Assembly: GCA_900547475.1 (NCBI GenBank)
Contig: URGW01000040.1
Location: 1 to 32,681, forward strand
Length of the DNA stretch: 32,681 bases
Direction: 5' to 3'
Origin: an uncultured Clostridium sp.
GTDB lineage: Bacteria > Bacillota > Clostridia > Clostridiales > Clostridiaceae
Part shown: piece by piece, positions 18,301 through 27,300 of the stretch
Layout of the letters: each line of letters starts with the position of its first letter
Numbering within the stretch: position 1 is the stretch's first letter
The notes under the pieces: generated by a model
Databases searched by the model: none
What the model was told of the DNA's origin: nothing
Seen by the model: only the letters and a program-made list of their open reading frames with translations
Made by a program: the position numbers and the translations under genes

Positions 18301-18325
18301 TAGCTGATATTTTTCTTCGATTCAT
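12314..18325 (-). CDS. Secreted M60-family gluzincin protease with dockerin
   Basis: A 2003-residue secreted protein. The signal peptide is residues 1-25, followed by an acidic Ser/Glu/Asn-rich linker to about 122. Residues 123-245 form a beta-rich module, followed directly by a type I dockerin (265-320) with two Ca-binding loops, DFNSDNLVNKED (268-279) and DLNRDGKVDITD (297-308). Next come a short discoidin-like piece (about 440-485), two Fn3-like domains (about 496-590 and 645-770) and an F5/8C (CBM32-like) domain (about 785-925). The M60 catalytic region (about 1000-1480) has HEIGH (His1334, Glu1335, His1338) and Glu1349 as likely third zinc ligand, followed by a conserved TNN. A second F5/8C-like domain (about 1665-1820) and a C-terminal beta domain end the protein. 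It has no LPXTG or membrane anchor. M60 enzymes cleave O-glycosylated mucin-type proteins; the exact substrate is unknown. GGAGG precedes ATG 18325. Confidence 0.92.
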   Translation of the reverse strand: MNRRKISAMLAVALITSQVQGITFAETKTSSQEIDKVNEVVLENLDDNNSDSIADEKTDIQEGISEENSESIIDDSINEENNESSQGDIINEEAVENEADKNIEIIDTEDENGNESQEVSEEYKVTGKLELDINFDSPIKHVNSEKTDISVKITKDGKSATVKLGSDVTSGKLNDFDDITYSLEALGYNRNTLNEGSTELNFYHLTFENLDLGTYSIEISGNGYGTTTIEDIEIKNSSKRILLGTKEKEIKTEDDNIEKYPGVLISGDFNSDNLVNKEDYEILKGAIKDKSSDSKFDLNRDGKVDITDLSYVHQNINKTKGTSIIVDTDPIINPDNVSIDVDSEKVTVNGDIKNILKNENSTVSLESKSKISEANPIEIPINLSGKARTSTTIDEITIQAPSENAPSSGEIVIPGAGENGKDLTVKFGEDNVTKSITRTADGKEMDTIKIDLGKQVAVSEISIKVTGSRSNKNLTEIAKVEFLNNVYKEMPKPKMNIPVITKFTSSTAVGNEAMTIGWEHEVNVTGYEIEVTDLSNNSISTYKTSENSLRIEKVSPYGIYRIRIQSLSGDWKSGYKDEQEGYSATATGNTNLTNNSNDKDGKADNVDENYQPQAWDSGSGKLSESATGDNGSNFGADSIIEVQVIPETAPEGPEGLTVKGGYKELKVSWKSHAKAKDYELYYRKVGTKEWLKANDNGEKYIDSNLEDNIPTGVSNLPAGDTDSSDLIRATSYTITGLEDTTSYEIMMTATNHHGTGGLSQVYLGSTTKLVPPVTTNYNLINTANGTNEITNHIEKVEFNVGSYDDADAIVDNDYSTYWEYKDWDYGGNGPIITFDKEFNIGSIKVIRRMDVKEVTEWTRIDYYNEETGKWERVNSSSYDSNDNKVVNIVLEKPVKTKKIKVGVAVNYLYGRRAVSMAEVKFYEYDSLESDVDNLFADDLKLSLNDGVTQQMIDDLTKRVNTIDPINLEYHPNKDEILKNLQRAQDLLNEVSLQDKIITLDSTIYNIGAQNTIGQTNNYQSLGVAVKPGDKVTLYIGSPNRSDTKFDLVLTQFNAESGTAYKVIKELKIGKNEIEIPETGFDMNYEKGGNLYIGLKSGFADNNTFKVRVSGGTEIPHLNVNNIIDDESREAEVKEKIRTYISELKTYVNSLPNRYPSSATTEDNSNNIYTYDPETSILNATDIEGERITLSLAADQVLAGIQSGLSGDEDAQVDRLYNTLLAWEQLMKISYSQQGLLEEAIDFDGDGTITDKKLDVLGGKSEKQYYNENRAPKNRINIKYQRMFTGAFMYASSHHVGIGYGSIAGTMSGVPFKFDSNGNLTNSESGQLFGWGISHEIGHVHDRPGLTYAETTNNILALITQTFNDINESRLEGSGYKKVYDKVTSNSVGLASDGLARLGMFWQLHLAYDNDYTYNMLDINADNNLENDTFYAKLYRATRINGVASSESGYDSTAQTFIMRASDAAGKDLREFFEKWGLVASPNTNAYLNGKNYPKEDKAIYYLNDEARRLRLAAGDNVSSITMASDTKVTASFGTDENGNKLSDRSYLNQKEVPLTLSVTKDSDKILGYEIIRTEATTTGTKDVVVGFVERDKDGENGLTNYIDVIDAVNNRAFKYKVRAYDYDLNVTDETTIGSIKVNHDGSISETNWVFDTNTISDNDVHDENSGHGQVQDGEIKKISDNDPSTIYTASKATNNSGTVVSGDPYVTIDLGNSKSVIGLKYNPGQAPTKKFSLKSLFSKTSDTTYAPISKYEVWVSKDGNTWSKAHSGEFDTTKENTIYFNETGSNLNTQLWAYDAQYVKLVAKGVSAISIAEIDILGPTGDNIEIGIDNGNKVYENGVGILKTDYTYAEGKTIPAGSIIVTGEYKGDPAFNVPLVINENDDNFAREAQVILLANLPENSALGEVAKGSWIYWITPEQQKESGNIEGSKIKAELYRYNKLDSNNAPVGQRLVSDTFLYDLPEDLSQLPSIELNSSKAKLLSSSFDEVVEVGSDTIQDVFNNRK

Positions 18326-18359
18326 ATTTATCCTCCTTTATATACTTTTTTCTTCCTAA

Positions 18360-18389
18360 AATATAGCACATTTTCCTTTTATTTTTCAA
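18360..18389 (-). promoter_or_regulatory. Promoter of the M60-dockerin gene
   Basis: On the minus strand TTGAAA (18389-18384) and TATATT (18365-18360) are separated by 18 bp. This gives a short leader before GGAGG and ATG 18325. No riboswitch or leader structure is visible, in contrast to the other M60 gene. Confidence 0.6.
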
Positions 18390-18498
18390 TACAATTAAAT
18401 ATAATCAAATACAATTTTATCTTTTTTATAAATTTAATATAATTTTAAAATATTTTTAATAAAAAAGTCATTTTTACTTCATTTTTTGACAAAATATC

Positions 18499-18547
18499 AA
18501 TAAAAAAATGATAAGACCTATGTTTTCATAAGCCTTACCATCTTTAA
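18499..18547 (-). terminator. Terminator of scrB; direct-repeat copy 2
   Basis: Same 13-bp G-U-rich stem and T tract as at 8260-8308, with 47 of 49 bases identical (the two differences are in the loop). It lies about 130 nt past the scrB stop and should end the scrK-scrB transcript. The rest of 18326-18677 is AT-rich with no gene. Confidence 0.85.
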
Positions 18548-18677
18548 TATATTGTTCATTATTGTTGAAAATGTTAAAAAATCCCCAAATAAACTTCTAT
18601 GGTGGTAAAAGTTTAAAATAGTTCAGAATTCCCTTATTTCAATTATACATGTTAATTTAGTAGTATCAACAATTATT

Positions 18678-20105
18678 TTATAAATTCCATTTTTCTATTA
18701 TGGCAGTTCCATTTCCTCTTAATTTTAATAAATTATCTATAGAATCATTGTAAATTCTAGTAGTAAATACTTCTTCACCATTATTTAAGAATATTTCTAA
18801 AGAAGAATTATCAGAGAATATCCTTATTGAGTCAACAGCTTCAATCTCAACGGCTCTCATATCTCTTCCATAACCTGACTTTCCAAGTTCTAATTTAAAT
18901 AATTTATTCTTAAATGAAAGCTTACAATCTTCTCTTAATTCAATTTCAAACTCATTAGATTCTTTGAAACTCATATTTAATTCAAAAGTATTGCTTTCAA
19001 ATATATCTAAAGTAACTTCTTCATTTAAATATACTTCCTTTTTAATTGAGCTACCTTTTCTTAGCTTTTCTAATTCAACAACAGGTACTTGATATACCTT
19101 ACTATCATTTAAAACTAATTCTCTAGGAATTGTTAGTTGATGTTGCCAGAAATTATCTATAGTTGGATTCTTATGCTCTATTGCATCAGGTACTCCCATC
19201 CAACCTATAACTATTCTTCTACCTTTAGAATCCTCAAAGCTTTGTGGTGCATAGAAGTCAAAACCTCTATCTATTTCAACAAATTCTCCAAGTTTAAGTT
19301 CTTTCTTATCATTAACAAAGTTTCCTATTGCATATCCACATTGATATACATTGTTATACTTATATCCATCAGCTTCAATACCTTGTGGTGAAAACATTAA
19401 TACATCCTTATTACCTAGCTTAAATGTATCTGGGCATTCCCACATATAACCCATATTATTTAACTTACCTGCTGGTACTGAGTGGAATTCCCAATTATAA
19501 AGATCACTTGACTTATATAATAAAATACAACCTTTATCATCATTAGTTCTAGCACCTAGAACCATATAATAAACTCCATCTTCTTCCCAAACCTTAGGAT
19601 CCCTAACATGTAAAGACATCTCTTCTGGGAAGTCTGTATTTCTTAAAAGCACCTTCTTTTCTGAGAAGTTTATACCGTCTTTACTAGTTACTAAAATAAC
19701 ATTTTGCTCTCTTCCAGTTAATATATAATCATGTTCTCCTTTATGCTTTACATTCCCTGTATAGAAGAAATATATAGTATCATCTTTAACAAAAGCTGAT
19801 CCAGAATATACTCCATCCTTATCTTCAGCTATATCAGGATAAAGAGCTACTCCTTTATCTTCCCAGTTAGCTAAATCTTTAGATACAGCATGTCCCCAAA
19901 ACTTTAATCCTCCCATTGGTGTTAATGGTGAGTATTGATAGTAACAATGATATTCTCCATTAAATTCACATAATCCATTAGGATCATTTATCCACCCTAT
20001 AGGAGCCATTATATGATATTTATTTCTCCATTTATCACTATTCACAGCATCTAAATTTTTGTTAATACATTCATTTATTTGCTTATCGAAATCAATTTTT
20101 AACAT
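18678..20105 (-). CDS. scrB: Sucrose-6-phosphate hydrolase (GH32)
   Basis: A 475-residue cytoplasmic beta-fructosidase that splits sucrose-6-P into glucose-6-P and fructose. The GH32 triad is clear: the nucleophile Asp41 in WINDPNG (38-44), the transition-state Asp169 in RDPKVW, and the acid/base Glu223 in ECPD. The five-bladed propeller (to about 340) is followed by the C-terminal beta-sandwich. The start ATG 20105 is 2 nt after the scrK stop, with the ribosome site AAGGGAGAT inside the scrK end, so translation is coupled. There is no signal peptide, in line with a PTS-imported substrate. No sucrose PTS gene (scrA) is in this window. Confidence 0.95.
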   Translation of the reverse strand: MLKIDFDKQINECINKNLDAVNSDKWRNKYHIMAPIGWINDPNGLCEFNGEYHCYYQYSPLTPMGGLKFWGHAVSKDLANWEDKGVALYPDIAEDKDGVYSGSAFVKDDTIYFFYTGNVKHKGEHDYILTGREQNVILVTSKDGINFSEKKVLLRNTDFPEEMSLHVRDPKVWEEDGVYYMVLGARTNDDKGCILLYKSSDLYNWEFHSVPAGKLNNMGYMWECPDTFKLGNKDVLMFSPQGIEADGYKYNNVYQCGYAIGNFVNDKKELKLGEFVEIDRGFDFYAPQSFEDSKGRRIVIGWMGVPDAIEHKNPTIDNFWQHQLTIPRELVLNDSKVYQVPVVELEKLRKGSSIKKEVYLNEEVTLDIFESNTFELNMSFKESNEFEIELREDCKLSFKNKLFKLELGKSGYGRDMRAVEIEAVDSIRIFSDNSSLEIFLNNGEEVFTTRIYNDSIDNLLKLRGNGTAIIEKWNL

Positions 20106-20107
20106 AC

Positions 20108-21079
20108 TTATCTCCCTTGTGCTAAAGCTAAAACTTCCTCTTTCGTTGGTAAAGCTCCTATAGCACCTCTTTTACACACTGTTAAAGCTGCTGTTGCATT
20201 TGAAAAAGTTAATATTTCCTTTACCTTATCCTCTGGTAAATTAACTAAACTTTCTAAAGTATTATCTCCTTCAGCAACTTGGTATAAAAATGATCCTATA
20301 AACGAATCTCCAGCTCCAGTTGTATCTTGAGCCTGTACTTTAAATGATGGAGAGAATACCTTTCTTTCTTTAGTTATAAATTCTGCACCATTAGTTCCCT
20401 TAGTGTATATTATAACTTCAACATCTCCTTGTAATAAGAAGTTTAATGCTTCAGTTTCATCAGCAATTCCAGTTATAAATTCTAATTCTTCATCACTTAT
20501 TTTCACTATATTTGCAAAAGGTAAAAATTCTAAAATTGCTTCTCTACAAGCTTCTGGTGTTTCCCATAATGGTAATCTAACATTTGGGTCAAAGCTTATT
20601 AAGCAATTATGCTTTTTAGCAAATTCTATAGCCTTTCTATGAGCATCCTTTATAGGAGCATCTATTAAGCTAACTGAACAGAAGTGTAATATTCCACCTT
20701 CTGAAAAAACTTCTTCTTCTATTTCTGATGCATTTAATAGCATATCTGCACTCGGATTTCTATAAAATGAAAAATCTCTTTCCCCATCTTCCTTTAATGA
20801 TACAAATGCTAATGCAGTATTTGCTTCTTTAGTTCTTAATACTTTTGAAACATCTACACCTAAAGGCTTAACTTCTTCTAATATATGATCACCAAACCCA
20901 TCAATTCCAAGCTTAGTAATCATTTGTGACTTACCACCTAATTTTGAAACAGCTGCTGCAACATTAAGTGGTGCTCCCCCTGCAACTCTTAAAAAATTAC
21001 TTACACCTTTTAATGCTACACCTTTTTCTTGTGGAATGAAATCAATTAACGCTTCTCCAATTGAAATTACCTTTTTCAT
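20108..21079 (-). CDS. scrK: Fructokinase (PfkB family)
   Basis: A 323-residue ribokinase-fold kinase that phosphorylates the fructose released by the next gene product. The N-terminal PfkB signature is GGAPLNVAAAVSKLGG (34-49). The C-terminal signature DTTGAGD (252-258) contains the catalytic base Asp258 and the anion hole. AAGGAGG precedes ATG 21079. It is the first gene of the scrK-scrB transcript. The fructokinase assignment over other PfkB sugar kinases rests on the pairing with GH32. Confidence 0.93.
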   Translation of the reverse strand: MKKVISIGEALIDFIPQEKGVALKGVSNFLRVAGGAPLNVAAAVSKLGGKSQMITKLGIDGFGDHILEEVKPLGVDVSKVLRTKEANTALAFVSLKEDGERDFSFYRNPSADMLLNASEIEEEVFSEGGILHFCSVSLIDAPIKDAHRKAIEFAKKHNCLISFDPNVRLPLWETPEACREAILEFLPFANIVKISDEELEFITGIADETEALNFLLQGDVEVIIYTKGTNGAEFITKERKVFSPSFKVQAQDTTGAGDSFIGSFLYQVAEGDNTLESLVNLPEDKVKEILTFSNATAALTVCKRGAIGALPTKEEVLALAQGR

Positions 21080-21105
21080 ATTTTCTCCTCCTTAAGTCTA
21101 CATGT

Positions 21106-21117
21106 GGGAATATTCCC
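21106..21117 (-). promoter_or_regulatory. Palindrome in the scrK leader
   Basis: GGGAATATTCCC is a perfect 12-bp palindrome and extends to 20 bp (21103-21122, ATG/CAT ends) with one mismatch pair. It lies just upstream of the scrK ribosome site. It is a candidate operator for the LacI-family regulator at 29347-30342, but lacks the central CG usual for that family. Confidence 0.45.
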
Positions 21118-21166
21118 TCATACACAAAAAAATATATTTTAAAAATGAATTGCTATCCATCTTTAG

Positions 21167-21224
21167 AAATTCATAAATAAAAATATTTATGAATTTATTA
21201 TATCATCTATCTTTTGTTCGTCTA
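21167..21224 (-). promoter_or_regulatory. scrK promoter with 13-bp inverted repeat at the start site
   Basis: TATAAT (21202-21197, minus strand), with a weak TAGACG 16 bp upstream, forms a promoter. Immediately downstream, AAATTCATAAATA and TATTTATGAATTT (21167-21179 and 21184-21196) are exact complements around AAAA. The repeat covers the predicted start, so it could be a repressor site or a 5' mRNA hairpin. Confidence 0.55.
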
Positions 21225-21257
21225 TATTTTTTTATTATAATATACAGCTTTTTATTT

Positions 21258-21307
21258 CTAAAAAAATAGACACCTATCAATCACTAAGTAATTAATAGAT
21301 GCCTATT
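21258..21307 (-). terminator. Terminator of the riboswitch-controlled M60 gene
   Basis: On the minus strand a 17-bp stem (21307-21291 with 21281-21265, including G-U pairs) and a 9-nt loop run straight into a T tract. It lies 11 nt past the stop codon of the 2231-residue protein and isolates it from scrK. Confidence 0.85.
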
Positions 21308-21318
21308 CTAATTTTTAT

Positions 21319-24300
21319 TTATCTGTTATCAAACATATACATAACTTGTGCTATATAATTATTCTCTGTATCTTCATATCCTACATATACAGTATGCATA
21401 AATGCATCAAAATCTGTTGTTTCAAAAGAAACTACTCCATTTTCATCTATACACTCTTCTATATTAAGCGTAGTATCTTCTAGTGTTTTATTATTTCTAA
21501 CAATTATTTGTGTTGGATTTAATTTTTCACCATTTTTATTTATAGCATCAAACTCTATAGTTACTTTATTATTTTGCTTCTTAAGAGTTCCTCCAACTAT
21601 ATTTTGATACATAGCTTGTAAATTAGATAATTTTTCTAAATATTTAAGTTTAGATAAATCTTTTATTTCATTATAATCTAAATTTAATGTTTCTAAATTT
21701 TTAGCATATTGTAAGCCTTCTAAATTTGAAATTCCATGTCCATTAGCATTTAATTCAGTAAGCTTATACATATCTCCTATAGTTATATCATCTGATGCTA
21801 TGTTTAATGCTGTCTTAATAGCATTTTTTAAATAACTATCTGGAATTTCTATCACTTGTGATAAATCAACAGCTTCTTCTAACTTTTCATATGCTTCATT
21901 TAATTTAACAAATAAATTATCAACTTCTTCTTGAGTATATCCATTGGCTAATTCTGCATTAACCTCATCTAAAACAACTTTTAAGTTGTTATAGCTTTCT
22001 TCAGTATAACTCTCTTTATTTAAGTTATTAATATTTGTGATTAACTCATCTAACTGTGCTGTATTTATTTCAATACCGTCATTATTGGCAAAATGTAATT
22101 TAGCATCTCCCCATACACCGTGGTCTGAACCATTTCCATTTCCACCATCAGTTACAACAAGCTTCAATTCTTTAGCTCCATTAATATCTACTTCAACATA
22201 TTTTTGACTATCCTTTGAATTCATTAATTTACTATCAAATTTCTTTTCACCATCAACCCAAACTTCGAAGCTTACAGAACCAACAGTTCCATACATTTGT
22301 CTATCTACACCAACATATGAAGTAAAGTATGCGTAATTTTTATCACTTAAATCATAAACTATTGTTGATGTTGAGTGAGCTCCTATACCTTTTTCATAAG
22401 ATACTTCTTGTCCCTTTTGATTTGTTAATCTTAAAGCCTTTCCACTTATACCTACATTTTTTCTTGGAGCAGTATAACTATTATTAGTTGACTTCCAATC
22501 ATACTCTGTTAAATAAGTGTAATCATTCATATCAACAACTGCAACAGTTCTTGTTTTTGTAGTTGTATTTCCGTCACTGTCCGTTACTTTATAAGTTAAT
22601 TCATAGCTTCCAGCTTTACTAAAGTTTACTTCTCCAGTTACTTCAATTTTTTCTGTTAAATTTCCATCTTCTTTATCATTCGCACTATACTCACCATATA
22701 TTTCTATAGGTTCACCAACTTTAGTTGATATAGATTTTGGTATATTTAATACCGGGAAAGAAGCTCTTATTATTTCTTCTGCTCTATTTAAATCAGCTTG
22801 GAAAAGTTCACTTGCCGGATGAGAGCTAACTTCTTCTCTTAATGCATTTAACTCTTCTAAAGTATTATAAGCTTCACTAACTTCAGTTTTATTACTGTCA
22901 GTAAATAATTCCTTTGTAATCTTATCTGCTAATTCATCACTCTTATAGAATGCTATTTCACTTAAACTAGCCCAGTTTTCATTAACCCCAATAAATTTAA
23001 ATTTAACTCTTCTTACATTAGTTCTTTCTATAGGAAACTCTACAACATCTCCATTACCTGAAGTATATTCACCTTTTCCAGCTAATATGAAGTTATCTCC
23101 TTCAGCCTCACTTGAAACATATACTTCAAACTTATTAGCAAATCCCTTATAGTAAGCATCTCTTCTTGCTGCATAAGCCATTTTGCTAATATCTTGATTT
23201 TCACCTAAATCAACTATAACTTCATTCTTAAATGAAATACTATTCTCTCTATTTGTTTCCCAATATGTGTTCATATTACCATCTATGGCATTAGTTATTG
23301 CACTATTTGCGCTGTTTCCATAATTACCTGCATTATTAGTTATTGAAGCTACTGGTATTTTAAACTTCTCATTATATGCTTCTAAATTATTAAATGAACC
23401 ATATTTTGATTTGTTTACTAGGAAGTTTTCATATACTGTTATATATGAAGTTTTTTCAACTACATTATTATCACTATCAGTAACTCTATAAGTAACTTCG
23501 AATCTGCCTAGTTTTCCTTCCTCATAATTATTTGAGATTATTTCAACTCTTGATGTTAAATCTCCATCTTCAACATCCATTGCAGTTACACCTTCATTAA
23601 AATCTACTGCTTCTCCTAATTTATAAGTTTTATCTTCAGCTTCAATAACTGGTTTCATATTATTTTTAATTAATTTAGGATTAGCTATCAATCCATGATC
23701 CCAAGTTCTTCCATTTCCACCATCAGCAACTTTTATTACTAACTCTTTTACTCCTTTAATTGGTGCACTTATATATACCATATTATCTGCATATTTTAGA
23801 ACTTCACTATGAGCTAAAACTTCACCATCACCTAATATTTCAAAATTTACACTTGAATTATCTTGTGGTGCTATTTTGTTATCAACTCCAACTAAAGCCT
23901 CAAATCTATCATATTCTCCACCTGATAAATCATAAGTTATTGTACCATTTGCATGTATTGAAAATCCTTTTTCAAACTCTTTTACTTCTCCATTTACTCT
24001 CCCCTTTATATTAGAGTTTCTTCTTGGAGTTCCTTCTTGAGTTTCTACTTTTGTCCAAGCTGTATCTGATAAATAATCATAATCACTTACTACTTCTACA
24101 TTTACTGTTTTTGTAACAACTATTTCACTATCAGTAATAGTATATTCTAATGGATAAATTCCTTTTTTATTTACATTTACTTCTCCATTTATAACAACAT
24201 TAGAAGTTATATCTTCACCATTGTAATTTAATGCTTTAACTAAGTCTCTTGGGTTAAATTCTTCTTTAAGTCCTATACTTATTGTTTCTTGTTGTAAACT

Positions 24301-27300
24301 TAAACTTGGAGTTAAAGAGTTTACTACAACTTCTTCTGCCGTATTTAGCTTTTTATCGTAAGGCACAACAGTATAATTTACAGATTCTCCTATATTAGAA
24401 TTTGTATCAATGAAACTATTAGTTGAAGTAAATCCTATTAATTCACCATCTTTAAATATTTCATAACCTAATACGTCATTTTTATACTCATCATTAACAC
24501 TAAATGTTAACTTCACCTTTTCATTTTCCTTAAGAACATTAACAGTTAACCCTGGATTACCATTAAATCCTTCACCCTTATACTCTATATAGTCATAATT
24601 AGCATACCACGTTTTTATATCTGGCTTTGGATATTGTTTTAATAATTCCTTTGTTTCATCAGAAACCCAGAATCCATGTCTTTCAAAATGTTCACTTAAA
24701 TCTAGTTCTAACGCTATACTAGAATATTTAGCTAATTGATTTAACTTATCATTTGCTGCATTTTCTGAATCTAAAACAACATTATTTTCTCTATATTGCT
24801 TATTTAATTTCCCCCAATATCCAGGATATATCATCTCTAATTGCCAGAAAACTGCTAATCTTTCAAAATATCCACCATCATAATGATTATTGCTATCTGT
24901 TGATATAACATTCTTAAAAACATGACTTTCAAATGGTATTCTCTTATTTGGCTTGTTATAATAATAAGATGAATTTTGAGGTATCATATTATTAGTAACT
25001 TCACCTAAGGTTCTTACCCCTATATCAAGCTTATGACCCATTTCATGGTCAACACCCCAACTACCCACTGTTGTTAACATGCTTACCATTACATCACCTT
25101 GAACACCTATATGTCCACCTGCAGCATACATATATCCAAATGGCTGTGCAAGTCTTATATTTTCTCTAGTGTATTTAATATCATTATTTTCATTACTTCC
25201 ATCTAAACCATAATAATTAAATACCATATCCATATGATCATTATACATATTTACAGTGTTCATTGGTCCAAATTCTTGATTAATATAAGCTTCATATGCC
25301 CCTGTTGCAGTTCCTGTAAATACTAAGTGATCTGAAACAATTTCTACAACATCTATCATCTTTCTATCCATAACATCTGGATTAGCTTCTTTATCTGCAT
25401 CAACTCTTGCTTTATAATCTTTTAAAAGCTCTAAAAACTCTTGCTCATCAGTATTTTTATCCATCATAGGGAATTGCTCACATCCAGATGCAAATCTTAT
25501 TACTGGAGCTTTACTTTGTTGTTCTTCTGTATAAGGATTTACTATATATACAGGTCCTCCTGGAGTTACACTATGGTTATACCATCCATCATTTTGAGTT
25601 ACTGCTGGTACAGTTATTACATTTTTACCTATATTTAAACTAACTGTTCTTCCCCAACTTGCAAAGCTTCCTTCTTGTTGTGAGAATACTAGTTGTGGCA
25701 ATGGCTGTCCTGGCTCAGCATCAACATACACAGTTATTGTTTCACCTGGTCTAGCAACTACCCCAGTAGGCTGATTATTATTACCAAAACCAAATTTTAA
25801 ATTTTTGTTAGCATGTGCATTTCTATCTCCATACTGCTCAGCAACAACAGTTTTAACACTTTGTAAGGTACCATTTATAATATCTTTAGCCATTTGTATA
25901 TCTTCTGAGTAAGTAGATGCTAATGGATGCTTAGCAACTTCATTTTCAAGTTCTGTTAACTTTTCAATAGTATTAAACTCTTCTGAAACAGTATCCATTA
26001 ATCCATTTGTAAATAAGCTTTTCATTTTATTAGCTACTGAATCCTCTTTATATACTCTTATATCTGAAATTGATGCCCAATCTTCCTTTGCTTTATCGAA
26101 TACAAATTTTACTCTTTTCGCTTTAGTAGGCTCAAACTGTATTTCTAACATATCACTAGTTACTGTATAATTTCCCTCCGTTACCTTTTGGAAATTTTCT
26201 CCTGTAGCAACTGGTGACACATATATACTAAATTGTTCCGCAAATCCCTTTGTACTAACTCTAGATTTATAAGTTAATCTACTTATTATCTCTGCTTCTT
26301 CTAAAGTTAATATAACTTCGTTCTTAAATGAATCACTGTTTCGATTTCCTGTTTCCCAGTGAGTATTCGTATCTTCATCTATTGCATACTTTATTGCAGA
26401 ACTATTATTATATTGTCCTCCATTATTACTTATACTTAAATTTTTAACTCTATATACATCATCATATTCCTTTATGTAATCTGTATAAAATGGTTCAAAT
26501 TTAGATACATTGGCAGTTCCACTTTGTATTGCCCCAAATTCCACTAGTTCTTTTGCTATATTTAACTTTTCAATATACTCATCTTCAAAAGGATGACCCT
26601 TAACTTCTTCTATTAAATTTTCAATAGCTTTTACAGTTCCGAACTCTGGATTAACCTCATTCATTTTTTCATCTGTAAATAATATATCCATCTTTTGATC
26701 TAATTTATCCGGCATATATAAACCAAATTCATAAGCTAAAGCCCAATTTTCATATCCCTTTTTATATACAAATTTTATTCTTCTTACTTCTGTTTCTTTA
26801 AACTTTATTTGTAAAGTATTTTTAGTTGTTATACTTGTAGATCCTTCTGATATTTTCTCAAATGTATCCCCATCAGAAGTTCTAGATCCATATATCTCAA
26901 ATTCTTGTGCAAACCCTCTTTGAACTAAATTTGTATACATTACTCTATCTATTGTAGTTAACTCATCTAAAGTTATTATTACTTCATTTGTATGACTAGA
27001 TGTATTTAGCTTTTGTGAATGCCAATTACTATTTACATTTCCATCCATAGCTTTTTCTATAACATTAGAAGCATAGTGTCCACCATTAGTTGTTATACTT
27101 GTAACCTTTTCTAATGGCACCTTGAATAATTCATTATATTCATCTAATCTCTCATCATCAAACGACTTAAAATTAGATACTTTAGCTTCTGTAAATTCTA
27201 ATTCTTTTCCTTCTAATATTATTCTAGCATTGTTAATATCTTCTTCTATTTTACTATATAAAGGATGAGTACTTGCTTCTAAATCAAATGCTTCTAACTC

